From NCBI GenBank assembly GCA_028287105.1, contig JAQBQH010000171.1:1-33123 (forward strand): a DNA stretch of 33,123 bases, read 5' to 3'. The notes beneath the pieces were generated by a model. That model was given only the letters and a program-made list of their open reading frames with translations, searched no databases and was not told where the DNA came from. The stretch's first letter is position 1. Every line of letters begins with the position of its first letter. Of the stretch, positions 14,696 through 22,908 are shown one piece after another. A program made the position numbers and the translations under genes. This DNA is from Myxococcales bacterium. GTDB lineage: Bacteria; Myxococcota_A; Polyangia; Palsa-1104.

Positions 14696-15994
14696 CTACT
14701 TCGCGAACACCCACCGCACCATCTGCGCCAGCGACGCCGACTTGCCTTGCGCCAGGAGGCCCACGCGGAACACCTTGCCCGCCGCCCAGACACACAACGC
14801 TGTCGTCGCCAGCGTCAGCACCGCCGAGAGGACCACCTGCCAGCCCGGCGGCGTCGGGTGCAACCCCACGCGGAGCAGCATCACCAGCGGCGTCGCCGGC
14901 GGAAACAGCGACATCCCCACCGCCAGCGGGCTCGACGGTGACTCGACGATCGCGCCCATCATGAACATCGGCATCATGAGCGGCAGCATCATCGGCATCA
15001 TCAGGTTCTGCGCCTCCTTGACGTCGTTGCAGGCGGCGCCGATGGCCATCGAGACCGCGCCGTAGAGCAGCATCGCCAGCACCAGAAAGACGAGGAACCA
15101 GATCACCAGCGACGGCGGAATCGCCGACGCGTAGCCCATGCGCGCGGCGACGGTGAGCCCGCTCGTCAGATAGAGCGCGCCCAGGAGCAGCGACACGCCC
15201 ACCGAGCCGAGCAGCTTGCCGGCCATCAGCTCCGTCGGCGAGAGCGAGCCGAGCAGCACCTCGCTGATGCGGCTGTTCTTCTCGGTCAACACCGAGTTCA
15301 TGAGCTGCGGGACCGAGATGACGACGAAGAAGAAGAGCAGGAACACCGGCACCATCGGCACCACGATCGCGCGCACCACGTCCTGCTTCTCGGCGGGATG
15401 GATGCGACCGTCTGGTCCGCGCGTCAGGAGCCCGAGCTCGTCGGCGTCGACCTTGCGCTCGAGCGCGACGCGCAGCTGCGCATCGAGATGGGCGGCGTCG
15501 TAGCGCTCGGTGCGAATGTTGGCGTCGAGCGACGCGCGCAGCCAGCTCGACAGATCTTCGTAGGCCGGGTGGTCGGAGTAGTAGCGCAGCTTCTCGACGT
15601 CGGGATGGATGGGAATCTCGACGAAGGCGAAGAGCTCCTCCTTGCGCACGCGATCCGAGAGCGCCACGCGCACCTCGTCGACGGGACGGCCGCCCAGCTC
15701 GACACGCTGCGGCTCGAACGGCGACTGCGGCCCCTTTAGCCGCGCCAGCTCGTCGAGCTTGGCGTTGCGCTCGCGCGCCGCCTCGGCGACGACGTCGTAG
15801 TACTTGCCGCTCGCGTCGATGACCGCGAAGCGGCGCGGCCGCGTGTCGGCGTGCTGCGCGAGCCGGCGCTGCGCGAAGCTCATCACCAGCATCACGATCG
15901 GCAGGATGAGCACGCTGACCAGGAACGCCTTCGAGCGAACCATCGAGCGCAGCTCGGTCTCGGCGACGGCGAAGATCTTCTTGAACGACCTCAC
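14696..15994 (-). CDS. ABC-2 type exporter permease, NatB-like
   Basis: I start the gene at the GTG complementary to 15992-15994, which overlaps the ATPase stop (GTGA); upstream in-frame sequence is the ATPase in another frame. The product has 432 residues. Helix 1 is at about 17-37 (AFLVSVLILPIVMLVMSF), and a large external domain spans about 40-230. Five or six C-terminal helices follow (for example PVFLLFFFVVISVP, LLGALYLTSGLTVA, VIWFLVFLVLAMLLYGAV). The segment EKNSRISEVLLGSLSPTELM is the cytoplasmic signature of NatB/YhaP-type ABC-2 permeases. With the ATPase it should form an exporter, for sodium, peptides or an antibiotic-like compound. The substrate cannot be told. Confidence 0.9.
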   Translation of the reverse strand: MRSFKKIFAVAETELRSMVRSKAFLVSVLILPIVMLVMSFAQRRLAQHADTRPRRFAVIDASGKYYDVVAEAARERNAKLDELARLKGPQSPFEPQRVELGGRPVDEVRVALSDRVRKEELFAFVEIPIHPDVEKLRYYSDHPAYEDLSSWLRASLDANIRTERYDAAHLDAQLRVALERKVDADELGLLTRGPDGRIHPAEKQDVVRAIVVPMVPVFLLFFFVVISVPQLMNSVLTEKNSRISEVLLGSLSPTELMAGKLLGSVGVSLLLGALYLTSGLTVAARMGYASAIPPSLVIWFLVFLVLAMLLYGAVSMAIGAACNDVKEAQNLMMPMMLPLMMPMFMMGAIVESPSSPLAVGMSLFPPATPLVMLLRVGLHPTPPGWQVVLSAVLTLATTALCVWAAGKVFRVGLLAQGKSASLAQMVRWVFAK

Positions 15995-16902
15995 GAAGAC
16001 GCCTCCGGCTGGGCGATGCGCACGAAGATGTCGTGCAGGTTGGGCCTGGTCACCTCGAACTGATGCACCGTGGTGCGCGCGACCAGCGCCTTCAAGAAGA
16101 GCTGCGGATCGCCGCTGCAGCGCACCTCCTGCAGGTTGCCTTGATCGACGACGCGATCGACGCCCGGCATGCCCTCGAGGATCGCCGGGCCACCGTCGGT
16201 GCGCACGCGAATCGTGTCGGCGCCGTACTGCTCCTGGATCTCCGCCAGCGTCCCGTCGAGCACCTTCTTGCCGCGAAAGATCATGAAGATGCGATCGCAC
16301 AGCCGCTCGGCGGTCGACATGTCGTGCGTCGAGAAGACGATGGTGGTGCCGCGATCGCGCAGCGCCAGCACCGCGTCCTTCAAGACCTCGGCGTTCACCG
16401 GATCGAGCCCGCTGAACGGCTCGTCGAGGATGAGCAGCTCCGGCTCGCTCACGACGGCCGCGATGAACTGCACCTTCTGCGCCTGCCCCTTCGAGAGCGA
16501 CTCGATCTTGAGCTGCGCGCGATCGGCGATCTGCATGCGCTCGAGCCAGTGGTCGATCGCGTGCTCCAGCTGCGCGCGCGGCACCGACTTGAGCCGCCCG
16601 TAGTAGCGCAAGAGGTCACGCACCGACATCTTCTTGTAGAGCCCGCGCTCTTCGGGCAGGTAGCTGACGCGGTCGCGCGCCGCCTTGGTCGTGCGCTCGC
16701 CGAGGACGACGATCTCGCCCGCGTCGGGAAAGATGATGTTCATGGTCATGCGCAGCGTCGTGGTCTTGCCGGAGCCGTTGGGCCCGATGAAGCCGTAGAC
16801 CGAGCCGCGCGGCACCGACAGGGTGAGGTCGTTCACGGCCGCGTAGTCGCCGAACCACTTGGTGACGCCGTTGATCGCGATCGCTTCGCCCGAATTCGTC
16901 AT
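15991..16902 (-). CDS. ABC exporter ATP-binding protein, NatA-like
   Basis: ATG complementary to 16900-16902 gives 303 residues. The ATPase domain (about 8-225) has Walker A GPNGSGKT at 40-47, the Q-loop region SYLPEERGLYKKMSVRDLL, signature LSKGQAQKVQ, Walker B ELLILDEPFSGLDP and the switch histidine in VFSTHDM. The C-terminal 75 residues (VRTDGGPAILEGMPGVDRVV and onward) are the DUF4162-type accessory domain found in NatA/YhaQ-like ATPases. It powers the permease encoded downstream with a four-base overlap. The gene diverges from a two-component sensor gene across only 36 bases, as in natAB-type modules controlled by adjacent kinase-regulator pairs. Confidence 0.93.
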   Translation of the reverse strand: MTNSGEAIAINGVTKWFGDYAAVNDLTLSVPRGSVYGFIGPNGSGKTTTLRMTMNIIFPDAGEIVVLGERTTKAARDRVSYLPEERGLYKKMSVRDLLRYYGRLKSVPRAQLEHAIDHWLERMQIADRAQLKIESLSKGQAQKVQFIAAVVSEPELLILDEPFSGLDPVNAEVLKDAVLALRDRGTTIVFSTHDMSTAERLCDRIFMIFRGKKVLDGTLAEIQEQYGADTIRVRTDGGPAILEGMPGVDRVVDQGNLQEVRCSGDPQLFLKALVARTTVHQFEVTRPNLHDIFVRIAQPEASS

Positions 16903-16903
16903 C

Positions 16904-16923
16904 GTGTCCCGAACGCGCGACAC
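16904..16923. promoter_or_regulatory. GTGTC-N10-GACAC dyad between divergent ABC and sensor kinase genes
   Basis: A five-base perfect inverted repeat spaced by ten bases occupies most of the 36-base divergent gap. NarL-type regulators often bind such dyads, and one is encoded in the adjacent operon. The arms are short, so chance is a real alternative. Confidence 0.3.
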
Positions 16924-16938
16924 TGCTAGAGTATTCCC

Positions 16939-18375
16939 ATGGCGCACATGCCGAAGCTGACCGCGCGCTTCCGCGCCGCCTCGCGGGTGTGCGGCGCGGT
17001 GGTGAGCCTCGTCGGTGCGCTGGTGTTCGCCGCCTGGGCGCTCGACAATCCGACGCTCAACCGGGCGCTGGCCGGCCACTTCATCATGCAGCTCAATACC
17101 GGCCTCGCCTTCATTCTCGCGGGCACGGCGCTGTGGAGCGGCCGGCGCGTGCCGTCGGTGTTGTGCGCCATCGCGGTGACCGGCGTCGGCGTCTTCATGC
17201 TCGTCGAGCACCTGCGCACCGGCAGCGTCGTGACCGGTCGCATGGAGCCGGACACGGCTTCGGGGTTCGTCCTCATCGGCACGGCGCTCATCCTACGCGA
17301 CATCGGGACGCGACCGGCGGCGCGCGTCGCCGAGTGGCTGACGATCGTCTGTCTGCTGCTCGCGATGGTCGGCCTCTTCGGCTTCACCTACAACGTCAAG
17401 TTCTGGTACGGCATCACGCAGTACGTGCGCATGACGCTCGGTACCGCGCTCTCGTTCGTGGCGCTCGGCCTCGGCACGCTCTTCGCCGAGCCGGAGCGCG
17501 GCGTGATGGCGACGGTCGTGTCCGACTCGGCGGGCGGCGTGATGGCGCGGCGGCTCTATCCGGCGGCGATCGCGATCCCGATTCTCCTCGGGCAGCTCAC
17601 GCTCATCGGCGAAGGGCTGCGGCTCTACAACGGCAAGTTCGGGCTCTCGCTCTTTCTGCTGACGTCGATCGTCGTCTTCGTGCTGCTGGTGTCGCTCACC
17701 TATCGCGCGCTCGATCGCACCGACGGGGAGCGCATGCGGCTGGCGGCCGTGCTGCTCGAGGAGGCCGAGCGGCGGCACATCGCCAAGGAGCTGCACGACG
17801 AGGTCGGTCAATCGCTGACCGCGCTCAAGCTGCGGCTGCAGGTCGCCGAAGGATCGGAGCAGGTGCTGCAGGCGCGCGGTCTCGTCGACGAGCTGTTGCA
17901 GCGCGTGTCGAAGCTGTCGCTCGATCTGCGGCCAGCGATGCTCGACGATCTCGGGCTCTTGCCGGCGCTGGTCTGGCTCTTCGATCGCTACACCTCGCAG
18001 ACGAGCGTGCAGGTCCAGTTCGCGCATAGCGGCATCGAGGGGCGGCGCGTCTCGCCCATCGTCGAGACCGCGGCCTTTCGCATCGTGCAGGAGGCGCTGA
18101 CCAACGTCGCGCGCCACGCGGAGGTCAAAGCGGTCGACGTGCGCGTCTGGCGGGACGGCGATCGCATGACCGTGCAGGTCGCCGACGCGGGCAAAGGGTT
18201 CGACGCCCCGCGCGCGCTGGCGGCCGGTCAGTCGACGGGGCTGTCGGGGATGCGCGAGCGCGCCGGCGCGCTCGGCGGCAAGATGGAGATCGATTCCACC
18301 GACGGGGGCACGCGCCTCACGGCCGAGCTGCCCTTGCCGGCGGAGCCGCCAGCGGCCAAACTGGCAAGTACATGA
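16939..18375 (+). CDS. NarL-family membrane sensor histidine kinase (HisKA_3)
   Basis: This 478-residue protein has an N-terminal half with about eight hydrophobic helices (about 18-256) and only short loops, so it likely senses something within or near the membrane. A short coiled region leads to the dimerization/phosphoacceptor domain, with His286 in RRHIAKELHDEVGQSLTAL, the HisKA_3 motif. The ATPase domain (about 375-470) shows the N box EALTNVARHA, the G1 box VADAGKGFD and GLSGMRERAGALGG. The stop overlaps the regulator start (ATGA), so kinase and regulator are made together. Divergence from the NatAB-like exporter suggests that the exporter is a target, by analogy with other kinase-exporter modules. 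Confidence 0.93.
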   Translation: MAHMPKLTARFRAASRVCGAVVSLVGALVFAAWALDNPTLNRALAGHFIMQLNTGLAFILAGTALWSGRRVPSVLCAIAVTGVGVFMLVEHLRTGSVVTGRMEPDTASGFVLIGTALILRDIGTRPAARVAEWLTIVCLLLAMVGLFGFTYNVKFWYGITQYVRMTLGTALSFVALGLGTLFAEPERGVMATVVSDSAGGVMARRLYPAAIAIPILLGQLTLIGEGLRLYNGKFGLSLFLLTSIVVFVLLVSLTYRALDRTDGERMRLAAVLLEEAERRHIAKELHDEVGQSLTALKLRLQVAEGSEQVLQARGLVDELLQRVSKLSLDLRPAMLDDLGLLPALVWLFDRYTSQTSVQVQFAHSGIEGRRVSPIVETAAFRIVQEALTNVARHAEVKAVDVRVWRDGDRMTVQVADAGKGFDAPRALAAGQSTGLSGMRERAGALGGKMEIDSTDGGTRLTAELPLPAEPPAAKLAST

Positions 18376-19022
18376 GGACCCCCATCTTGTTGGCCGACGA
18401 TCACCAGGTGGTCCTCGACGGGCTCAAGGCGCTGCTCGCCGGCGAGGCCGACATGATCGTCGTCGGTCAGGCCACCGACGGGCTGGCGGTGCTGCCCAAG
18501 GTGCTGGAGCTCAAGCCCGAGGTGCTGGTGCTGGACCTCATGATGCCGGGGCTCAACGGGCTCGAGGTGGCGCGACAGGTGCGCGACAAGGCGCCCGAGA
18601 CCAAGGTCATCGTGCTGTCGATGCACGCCAACGACGCCTACGTCGTCGAGGCGCTGCGCAACGGCGCGGCCGGCTACGTGCTCAAGACGGCGGAGGCGCG
18701 CGCGCTCATCGACGCGATCCGCACCGTGCGCTCGGGCACGCGCTACCTGTCGCCGCCGCTGTCGGAGGAGAAGCTGGCGCGCTGGGAGCAGGACGCCAAG
18801 GCGGCGCCGTTCGATCCGTACGACACGCTGTCGACACGTGAGCGCGAGGTCTTGCAGCTGTCGGCCGAAGGCTTGACGAGCGCCGAGATGGGCAAGCGGC
18901 TGCTCATCGGCAAGCGTACCGTCGAGACCCACCGCGCCAATCTGCAGCGCAAGCTCGGGCTCAAGACGCAGGCCGACCTCGTGCGCTTCGCCGTGAAGAA
19001 GGGCGTCGTCGGCGTCGACTGA
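18372..19022 (+). CDS. NarL/LuxR-type response regulator
   Basis: This 216-residue protein has a receiver domain (1-120) with Asp9-Asp10, phosphoacceptor Asp55 in LVLDLMMPG, Ser83 and Lys105 in YVLKT. A linker follows, then a LuxR/GerE helix-turn-helix (about 152-210), with LSTREREVLQLSAEGLTSAE and GKRTVETHRANLQRKLGL. It is the cognate partner of the kinase just upstream (ATGA overlap). Likely targets are the divergent ABC genes and possibly the genes downstream, where a G/C-tract repeat element lies. Confidence 0.95.
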   Translation: MRTPILLADDHQVVLDGLKALLAGEADMIVVGQATDGLAVLPKVLELKPEVLVLDLMMPGLNGLEVARQVRDKAPETKVIVLSMHANDAYVVEALRNGAAGYVLKTAEARALIDAIRTVRSGTRYLSPPLSEEKLARWEQDAKAAPFDPYDTLSTREREVLQLSAEGLTSAEMGKRLLIGKRTVETHRANLQRKLGLKTQADLVRFAVKKGVVGVD

Positions 19023-19078
19023 GCTGTCCCTGCGCGGCGTCGCGGCAAAGCGCCGCCTACACGCCCCCACCCTTCACA

Positions 19079-19111
19079 CTGGGGCGATCTCCCCCGATTT
19101 GGGGCGGTCCC
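19079..19111. promoter_or_regulatory. Alternating G4/C5/G4/C3 tracts upstream of a small membrane protein gene
   Basis: Within 33 bases the sequence reads GGGGCG, CCCCCGA, TGGGGCG, GTCCC at half-turn intervals. The first GGGG can pair with CCCCC, and CCCCC can also pair with the second GGGG, so two mutually exclusive short hairpins are possible. TGGGGCG occurs twice with a 20-base period. It lies in the 167-base gap after the response-regulator gene and could be its binding region or an RNA switch. I see no clear -10/-35 here. Confidence 0.3.
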
Positions 19112-19189
19112 ACCCGGTGAGCAGATGTGCGCAGGCCGCGAGCTGCCGTCGCTGACCACAGTATGGGTCGGTGGCGTGAAAGTTGCTCG

Positions 19190-19726
19190 ATGCGACGAGT
19201 GATGCGCACGCCAAACGCTGCAACGACGTCGCCCTGGGGCAATCAGGAGAGTCTCGACAACGGCTGGAAGGATCTGGTCGTGTCGTCGGCGCCGCCGCCG
19301 CCGCCGCGCGAGGCGGTCGAGCCGCTGAAGAGCCGCGAGCTGCCCGCCGATTTTCATACCTGGCAGGAGCACGGGTCGCGCGCCGCCGCCGGCGCGGTCG
19401 TCGAGCCGGGTGCGGGCGAGCCGAGCTTCACCGCCGGCGATCGTCGCCTGTGGGTCGTCGCCGGCAGCTTGATGGCGATGGCGACGCTGGTGCTGGGGCT
19501 GCTCGGCGCGTTGACCTTCGGCGGCAAGCCGTCGTCGAGCGAGCCGGTGCTCGAGGCGCCGCGCGCCGCTGTCGTCGAGCCGGTGCACGCGGTGGCGCCT
19601 TCACGCGCCGTCGAGCCGTCGCGCAGCGCCGTGCAATCGCCGAAGGGGACCAACCCGCGTCACTTGAGCGCCAAGGCGACCAAGCACGGCCGCCATCACA
19701 AGCGCACGCTCAGCGCCCAGCGCTGA
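19190..19726 (+). CDS. Hypothetical single-helix membrane protein
   Basis: The frame is open from about 19127, with ATGs at 19163, 19190 and 19202 and no clear ribosome binding site, so the start is uncertain; 19190 gives 178 residues. The N-terminal 85 residues are hydrophilic with a run of Pro. One membrane helix lies at about 87-110 (WVVAGSLMAMATLVLGLLGALTF). The C-terminal 65 residues are Ala/Pro/Val-rich and end in a strongly basic His/Lys/Arg tail (KATKHGRHHKRTLSAQR). This plan, cytoplasmic N-terminus, helix and Pro/basic periplasmic tail, is common among uncharacterised myxobacterial envelope proteins. An alternative frame over the same bases is Arg-rich and less protein-like. No function can be given. 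Confidence 0.6.
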   Translation: MRRVMRTPNAATTSPWGNQESLDNGWKDLVVSSAPPPPPREAVEPLKSRELPADFHTWQEHGSRAAAGAVVEPGAGEPSFTAGDRRLWVVAGSLMAMATLVLGLLGALTFGGKPSSSEPVLEAPRAAVVEPVHAVAPSRAVEPSRSAVQSPKGTNPRHLSAKATKHGRHHKRTLSAQR

Positions 19727-19744
19727 CCAGCGCTCAGCGCTGAC
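19707..19744. repeat. Clustered CAGCGC/CGCTGA repeats at a converging gene junction
   Basis: CAGCGCTGAC occurs at 19718-19727 and 19735-19744, and CGCTCAGCGC at 19707-19716 and 19731-19740. The second includes the perfect palindrome TCAGCGCTGA (19734-19743). The cluster spans the stop codon of the small membrane protein and the gap to the converging zinc-ribbon gene. It may be a slippage-derived duplication that also acts as a hairpin terminator. Confidence 0.5.
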
Positions 19745-19751
19745 GAGCGCG

Positions 19752-20507
19752 CTAGTAGCCGCGGTAGCTGTGTAGCCGCACGAACACCATCAACAGCATC
19801 AAGACGACGAGCATCGTCCCGACGAGCGGGATGACGAAGAATGCGCTCTTCGCCATGGGCGCGCGCATCGCCGCCGTGCGCGCCACGATGGTGCGATAGG
19901 CCGGCGCGCACACCTGCGCCGCTCGCCCCGAGAAGAGCGTGTAGGCGATGGCGACCGACCAGATGGTCGACAAGATGAAGGTGGCGATCGGTCCCGCCAG
20001 CGACGGGCGTGAGAAGTACATCGAGCCGCCGTAGAGGTCGTCGCTGACGCGGCTGTAGATGATCGCGGTGAAGACGAAGCGCCCGCCGGCCACGAGCAGG
20101 CTGACGAGCGTCAGGATCCCGGCGGCGATGCGCGCGCCATTGACGAAGCGCGCGAGGAAGTGGCCGAGCACCCAGCTGCCGGCGGCGGCGGCCAGCACGA
20201 ACGTCGCGAGGTAGCCGATGGCGCCGGCCCACATCGCGCCCGAGCCGCGCCACGCCGACGTGTCGCGCATCACGGTGCTGCCGAGCCAGCCGAAGAGGCC
20301 GAGCAGCGAGACGCCGCCGGCGATGAGGAGGACCGCGCCCGCCCGATACCAGAAGGCGAGCGCCCTGAGGTGCGCCTCCATCGTCAGATCGCGCTGCAGC
20401 GCCAGGGAGACCTGGCCGGCGTCGGCGCCGGGTGCTGCCGCGCCGCAGGTCTCACAGATGAGCGGATTGGACTTGTTCGGTCTACCGCAGGTGTCGCAGC
20501 TCCACAC
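19752..20507 (-). CDS. Zinc-ribbon integral membrane protein
   Basis: A GTG start preceded by GGAGG at six bases gives 251 residues. The N-terminus is a four-Cys zinc ribbon (Cys4-x2-Cys7 and Cys18-x2-Cys21; CDTC and CETC), followed by a soluble helix. Five hydrophobic helices follow (about 56-73, 90-118, 127-145, 171-190 and 223-242). It resembles the many bacterial membrane proteins with an N-terminal zinc ribbon, whose roles are mostly unknown. The gene lies 55 bases downstream of the caspase-like lipoprotein gene on the same strand? No: on the minus strand it is transcribed away from that gene's end in the opposite order, meaning the caspase-like gene's stop (20563) precedes this start (20507), so co-transcription is possible. 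Confidence 0.8.
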   Translation of the reverse strand: MWSCDTCGRPNKSNPLICETCGAAAPGADAGQVSLALQRDLTMEAHLRALAFWYRAGAVLLIAGGVSLLGLFGWLGSTVMRDTSAWRGSGAMWAGAIGYLATFVLAAAAGSWVLGHFLARFVNGARIAAGILTLVSLLVAGGRFVFTAIIYSRVSDDLYGGSMYFSRPSLAGPIATFILSTIWSVAIAYTLFSGRAAQVCAPAYRTIVARTAAMRAPMAKSAFFVIPLVGTMLVVLMLLMVFVRLHSYRGY

Positions 20508-20562
20508 GTTCGCCTCCTCCAGGTGACAGGGTGCTACGGGTGGGAGCCGCGATCCTTCTCGG

Positions 20563-22161
20563 CTAGTGGAGCTGCCAGGCGTCGACGTTGAAGCGCGCCA
20601 CCGCCTGCGAGTCGCCGGTGACGCTCAGGTAGACCTGCGCCGGCGCCGTCAGCGTCAGCTTGCAGAGCTCGTTCGAGTTCGCGACGTAGGACTTGCACTT
20701 GTAGGTCGCCGTCAACGTCGGCGGCGCGCCCACGCGCACGCGCAGATCGGCATCGCCCGACGAATTGGACGTCTCGGGCGTCGACGCGAACACGTAGGTG
20801 CCCGCCGCCAGCGTCTCGGTCGTCCACGACAGCGTCTGCTTGTAGCCGACCTGCCCCTTGGCCGCGAAGCCGTTCCAGGTCGCGCCCGGGTCGTAGCTCG
20901 ACGTGAAGACGTTGTCCTCTTCGCCGGTCACCACCGCCACCTGCGACGGGTCGACGTTCTGGAAGATCGCGCCCCAGCTCTTCGGCTGCGTCGGCGCCGA
21001 CAGGCCGCGGATGAGCGCCATCGTCGAATCCGACAGCGAGACGAAGTACGCGGGCATGGCGTTGGTGACCATGTCGAGGTAGCGGGTGCCGGTCGGATCG
21101 TCGGGATTCAGGAGCGCGCGCGTCTTCGGGATGGTCTCGTCGTAGTAGGCGAAGGTGTCGCAGCCGTCCATGAACATGATCTGATACTTGGCGGGGAAGA
21201 AGTGGCCGAGCTGCGCGAGCGCGCGCACGTTGGCGCCGAGGCCGGCGTGGCCGTTGTACATGATGAGGTCGGCACCGGCGGAGAGCTCGCCGTAGCGCTT
21301 GATGAAGCCGGCGCCGGCCGACGGCACCGAGTCGACCAGGAGCGCGGTGATCGAGATGCGATCGCCGTTGGGCTGCGTCAGCTGGAACGTGACGTCGGTG
21401 GCGGCGACGCCGGGGCCGGGCGGCAGCGTCGCCGGCGTGGTGGTCGCGTTGGGAAACTGCGCGCGCACGGCCGAGACGAACTCGTCGTAGGCAGCGATGC
21501 CGGCGTCCGATTCGTCACGGCCACCGACGGCGTACTTGCCGAAGATGGCGAGCACGTCGAGCGCGCCGTCCTCCCAGATCTTGTGATACTCGGGATACTT
21601 CGCGACCGCGTTCTCCGTCGAGGTGGTCACGGTCGCGCTCATCGTCGCCACATCGGCGGCCGACAGGCTGCAGCCGCTCTCGGTTGGACGGTAGTGGTAC
21701 CAGAAGTTGCCGACCGTGACGTCCGCCGGCGCGTCCGAGCAGCTCTGCCCGTAGCGGCTGGTGAAGGTCGACGCGGCGTCGGCGCGCAGCGGCAGCGTGA
21801 AGGTGAACGACGACGGCAGGTTGGTCTTCGAGCCCCACGCGACCGGCAGCTTGGCGTGGTACTTGTGCCGATAGAGCCCGCCGCCGATGTACGTCGAGCT
21901 GGTGTTGCTGAGCGCGAGGCGCTCGAGGCGCGCGACGCCGCTGTGATCGTTGAGGCTGCCGACCGTATAGAGGAGCTGCGCGCGAACCAGCCCCTTGACG
22001 TTGGTGCCGCTGGCGGCGGTGAGCTGGCCGTCGAACTCGAAGTTGAGCAGCGTCGCCACGGCGCTGGTGAACGGCTGCTCGTACTCGACGGGCGCCTCGG
22101 CTGTGGCGCCGCAACCGGCGAGCGCGAGTGAAAGACAGAGCGGAGCGAGTGTGCGACCCAT
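20563..22161 (-). CDS. Lipoprotein with caspase/gingipain-like (clan CD) peptidase domain and C-terminal PPC domain
   Basis: The start complementary to 22159-22161 follows a GGGGGAAA ribosome binding site and gives 532 residues with a lipoprotein signal (lipobox LALAGC, Cys17). The N-terminal 200 residues are beta-rich and unrecognised. Residues about 225-400 carry a His-Cys pair in clan CD style: His305 in MYNGHAGLG after a hydrophobic strand, and Cys334 in IMFMDGCDTFAYYD after the next one. This mirrors the SGHG and DxC sites of caspase-fold peptidases. Residues about 440-532 fit a bacterial pre-peptidase C-terminal domain (GTYVFASTPETSNSSGDADL, ending AVARFNVDAWQL), common in secreted proteases. 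It may be a surface cysteine peptidase; catalytic activity is unproven and the fold is assigned by motif only. Confidence 0.7.
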   Translation of the reverse strand: MGRTLAPLCLSLALAGCGATAEAPVEYEQPFTSAVATLLNFEFDGQLTAASGTNVKGLVRAQLLYTVGSLNDHSGVARLERLALSNTSSTYIGGGLYRHKYHAKLPVAWGSKTNLPSSFTFTLPLRADAASTFTSRYGQSCSDAPADVTVGNFWYHYRPTESGCSLSAADVATMSATVTTSTENAVAKYPEYHKIWEDGALDVLAIFGKYAVGGRDESDAGIAAYDEFVSAVRAQFPNATTTPATLPPGPGVAATDVTFQLTQPNGDRISITALLVDSVPSAGAGFIKRYGELSAGADLIMYNGHAGLGANVRALAQLGHFFPAKYQIMFMDGCDTFAYYDETIPKTRALLNPDDPTGTRYLDMVTNAMPAYFVSLSDSTMALIRGLSAPTQPKSWGAIFQNVDPSQVAVVTGEEDNVFTSSYDPGATWNGFAAKGQVGYKQTLSWTTETLAAGTYVFASTPETSNSSGDADLRVRVGAPPTLTATYKCKSYVANSNELCKLTLTAPAQVYLSVTGDSQAVARFNVDAWQLH

Positions 22162-22336
22162 GATTTCCCCCAAGACGTTGCGCGCGCCTTGAGCAAGGGT
22201 CGTACCGACACCTACACGCCTCCTCGCAACCAATAACGTACTGAAACTACTCGGGCGGTTCGGATTGGTGCGGTGGTCCGACCTGGCCAGAGGGGCCGCC
22301 GGTGTCGCAAAACAGGACAGCCCTATCTTTGCCGCC

Positions 22337-22876
22337 ATGAGCGATGAAGACTCGATCGAGGAGCAGCCCGAAGCGCAACCGGAAGAGCTCGGCTCCAAGC
22401 AGGAGCTGCTCGCGCTCTTGGCGGAGTTCGACACCGCGATGCTGGTGACGCTCGAAGAGGACGGCACCATGCGCGCGCGCCCGATGGGGCTGCAGCACGA
22501 GAAGCTGCCCGACTGCGATCTATGGTTCGTGACCGCGGACGACACGCGCAAGACGGACGAGATCGATCACCATCATGACGTCAACGTCTGCTGCCTGCGC
22601 ACGCGTGACCGCGCCTACGTCTCGATCAGCGCGCGCGCTCGCGTCGATCGCAACGCGGCGCAGGCGCGGCGGCTCTGGCAGCCGGGCTGGCGCATCTGGT
22701 TCGGCGACGACAAACCGGAGGACGGCCGCATCGTCCTCTTGAAGCTCGACATCCAGCGCGCCGAGTATTGGGAGCCCGAGGGCGGGCGGCTGCGCATCGT
22801 CTATGCGCTCGTCAAAGGGCTGCTCGAAGGCGAGGGCGCCGACGCCAACCTCAATCCACCGAAGCGCATTCCCTAG
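22337..22876 (+). CDS. Pyridoxamine 5'-phosphate oxidase-like (general stress protein 26 type) protein
   Basis: ATG 22337 gives 179 residues; the upstream open frame lacks better starts. An acidic N-terminus is followed by the split-barrel FMN-binding fold. Typical stretches are ELLALLAEFDTAMLVTLEED, MRARPMGLQHE, CDLWFVTADDTRKTDEI, VNVCCLRTRDRAYVSISARA and the WFGDDKPEDGRIVLLKLDI segment. The pattern matches COG3871-type general stress proteins, which bind FMN or related flavins and have unclear enzymatic roles. It is cytoplasmic. The gene diverges from the caspase-like lipoprotein gene across 175 bases that contain a small CCTTG-AG-CAAGG palindrome (22187-22198) but no convincing promoter that I can see. 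Confidence 0.86.
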   Translation: MSDEDSIEEQPEAQPEELGSKQELLALLAEFDTAMLVTLEEDGTMRARPMGLQHEKLPDCDLWFVTADDTRKTDEIDHHHDVNVCCLRTRDRAYVSISARARVDRNAAQARRLWQPGWRIWFGDDKPEDGRIVLLKLDIQRAEYWEPEGGRLRIVYALVKGLLEGEGADANLNPPKRIP

Positions 22877-22908
22877 CACCACCTGCGCGCATCGTGGACG
22901 TCGGCGCG

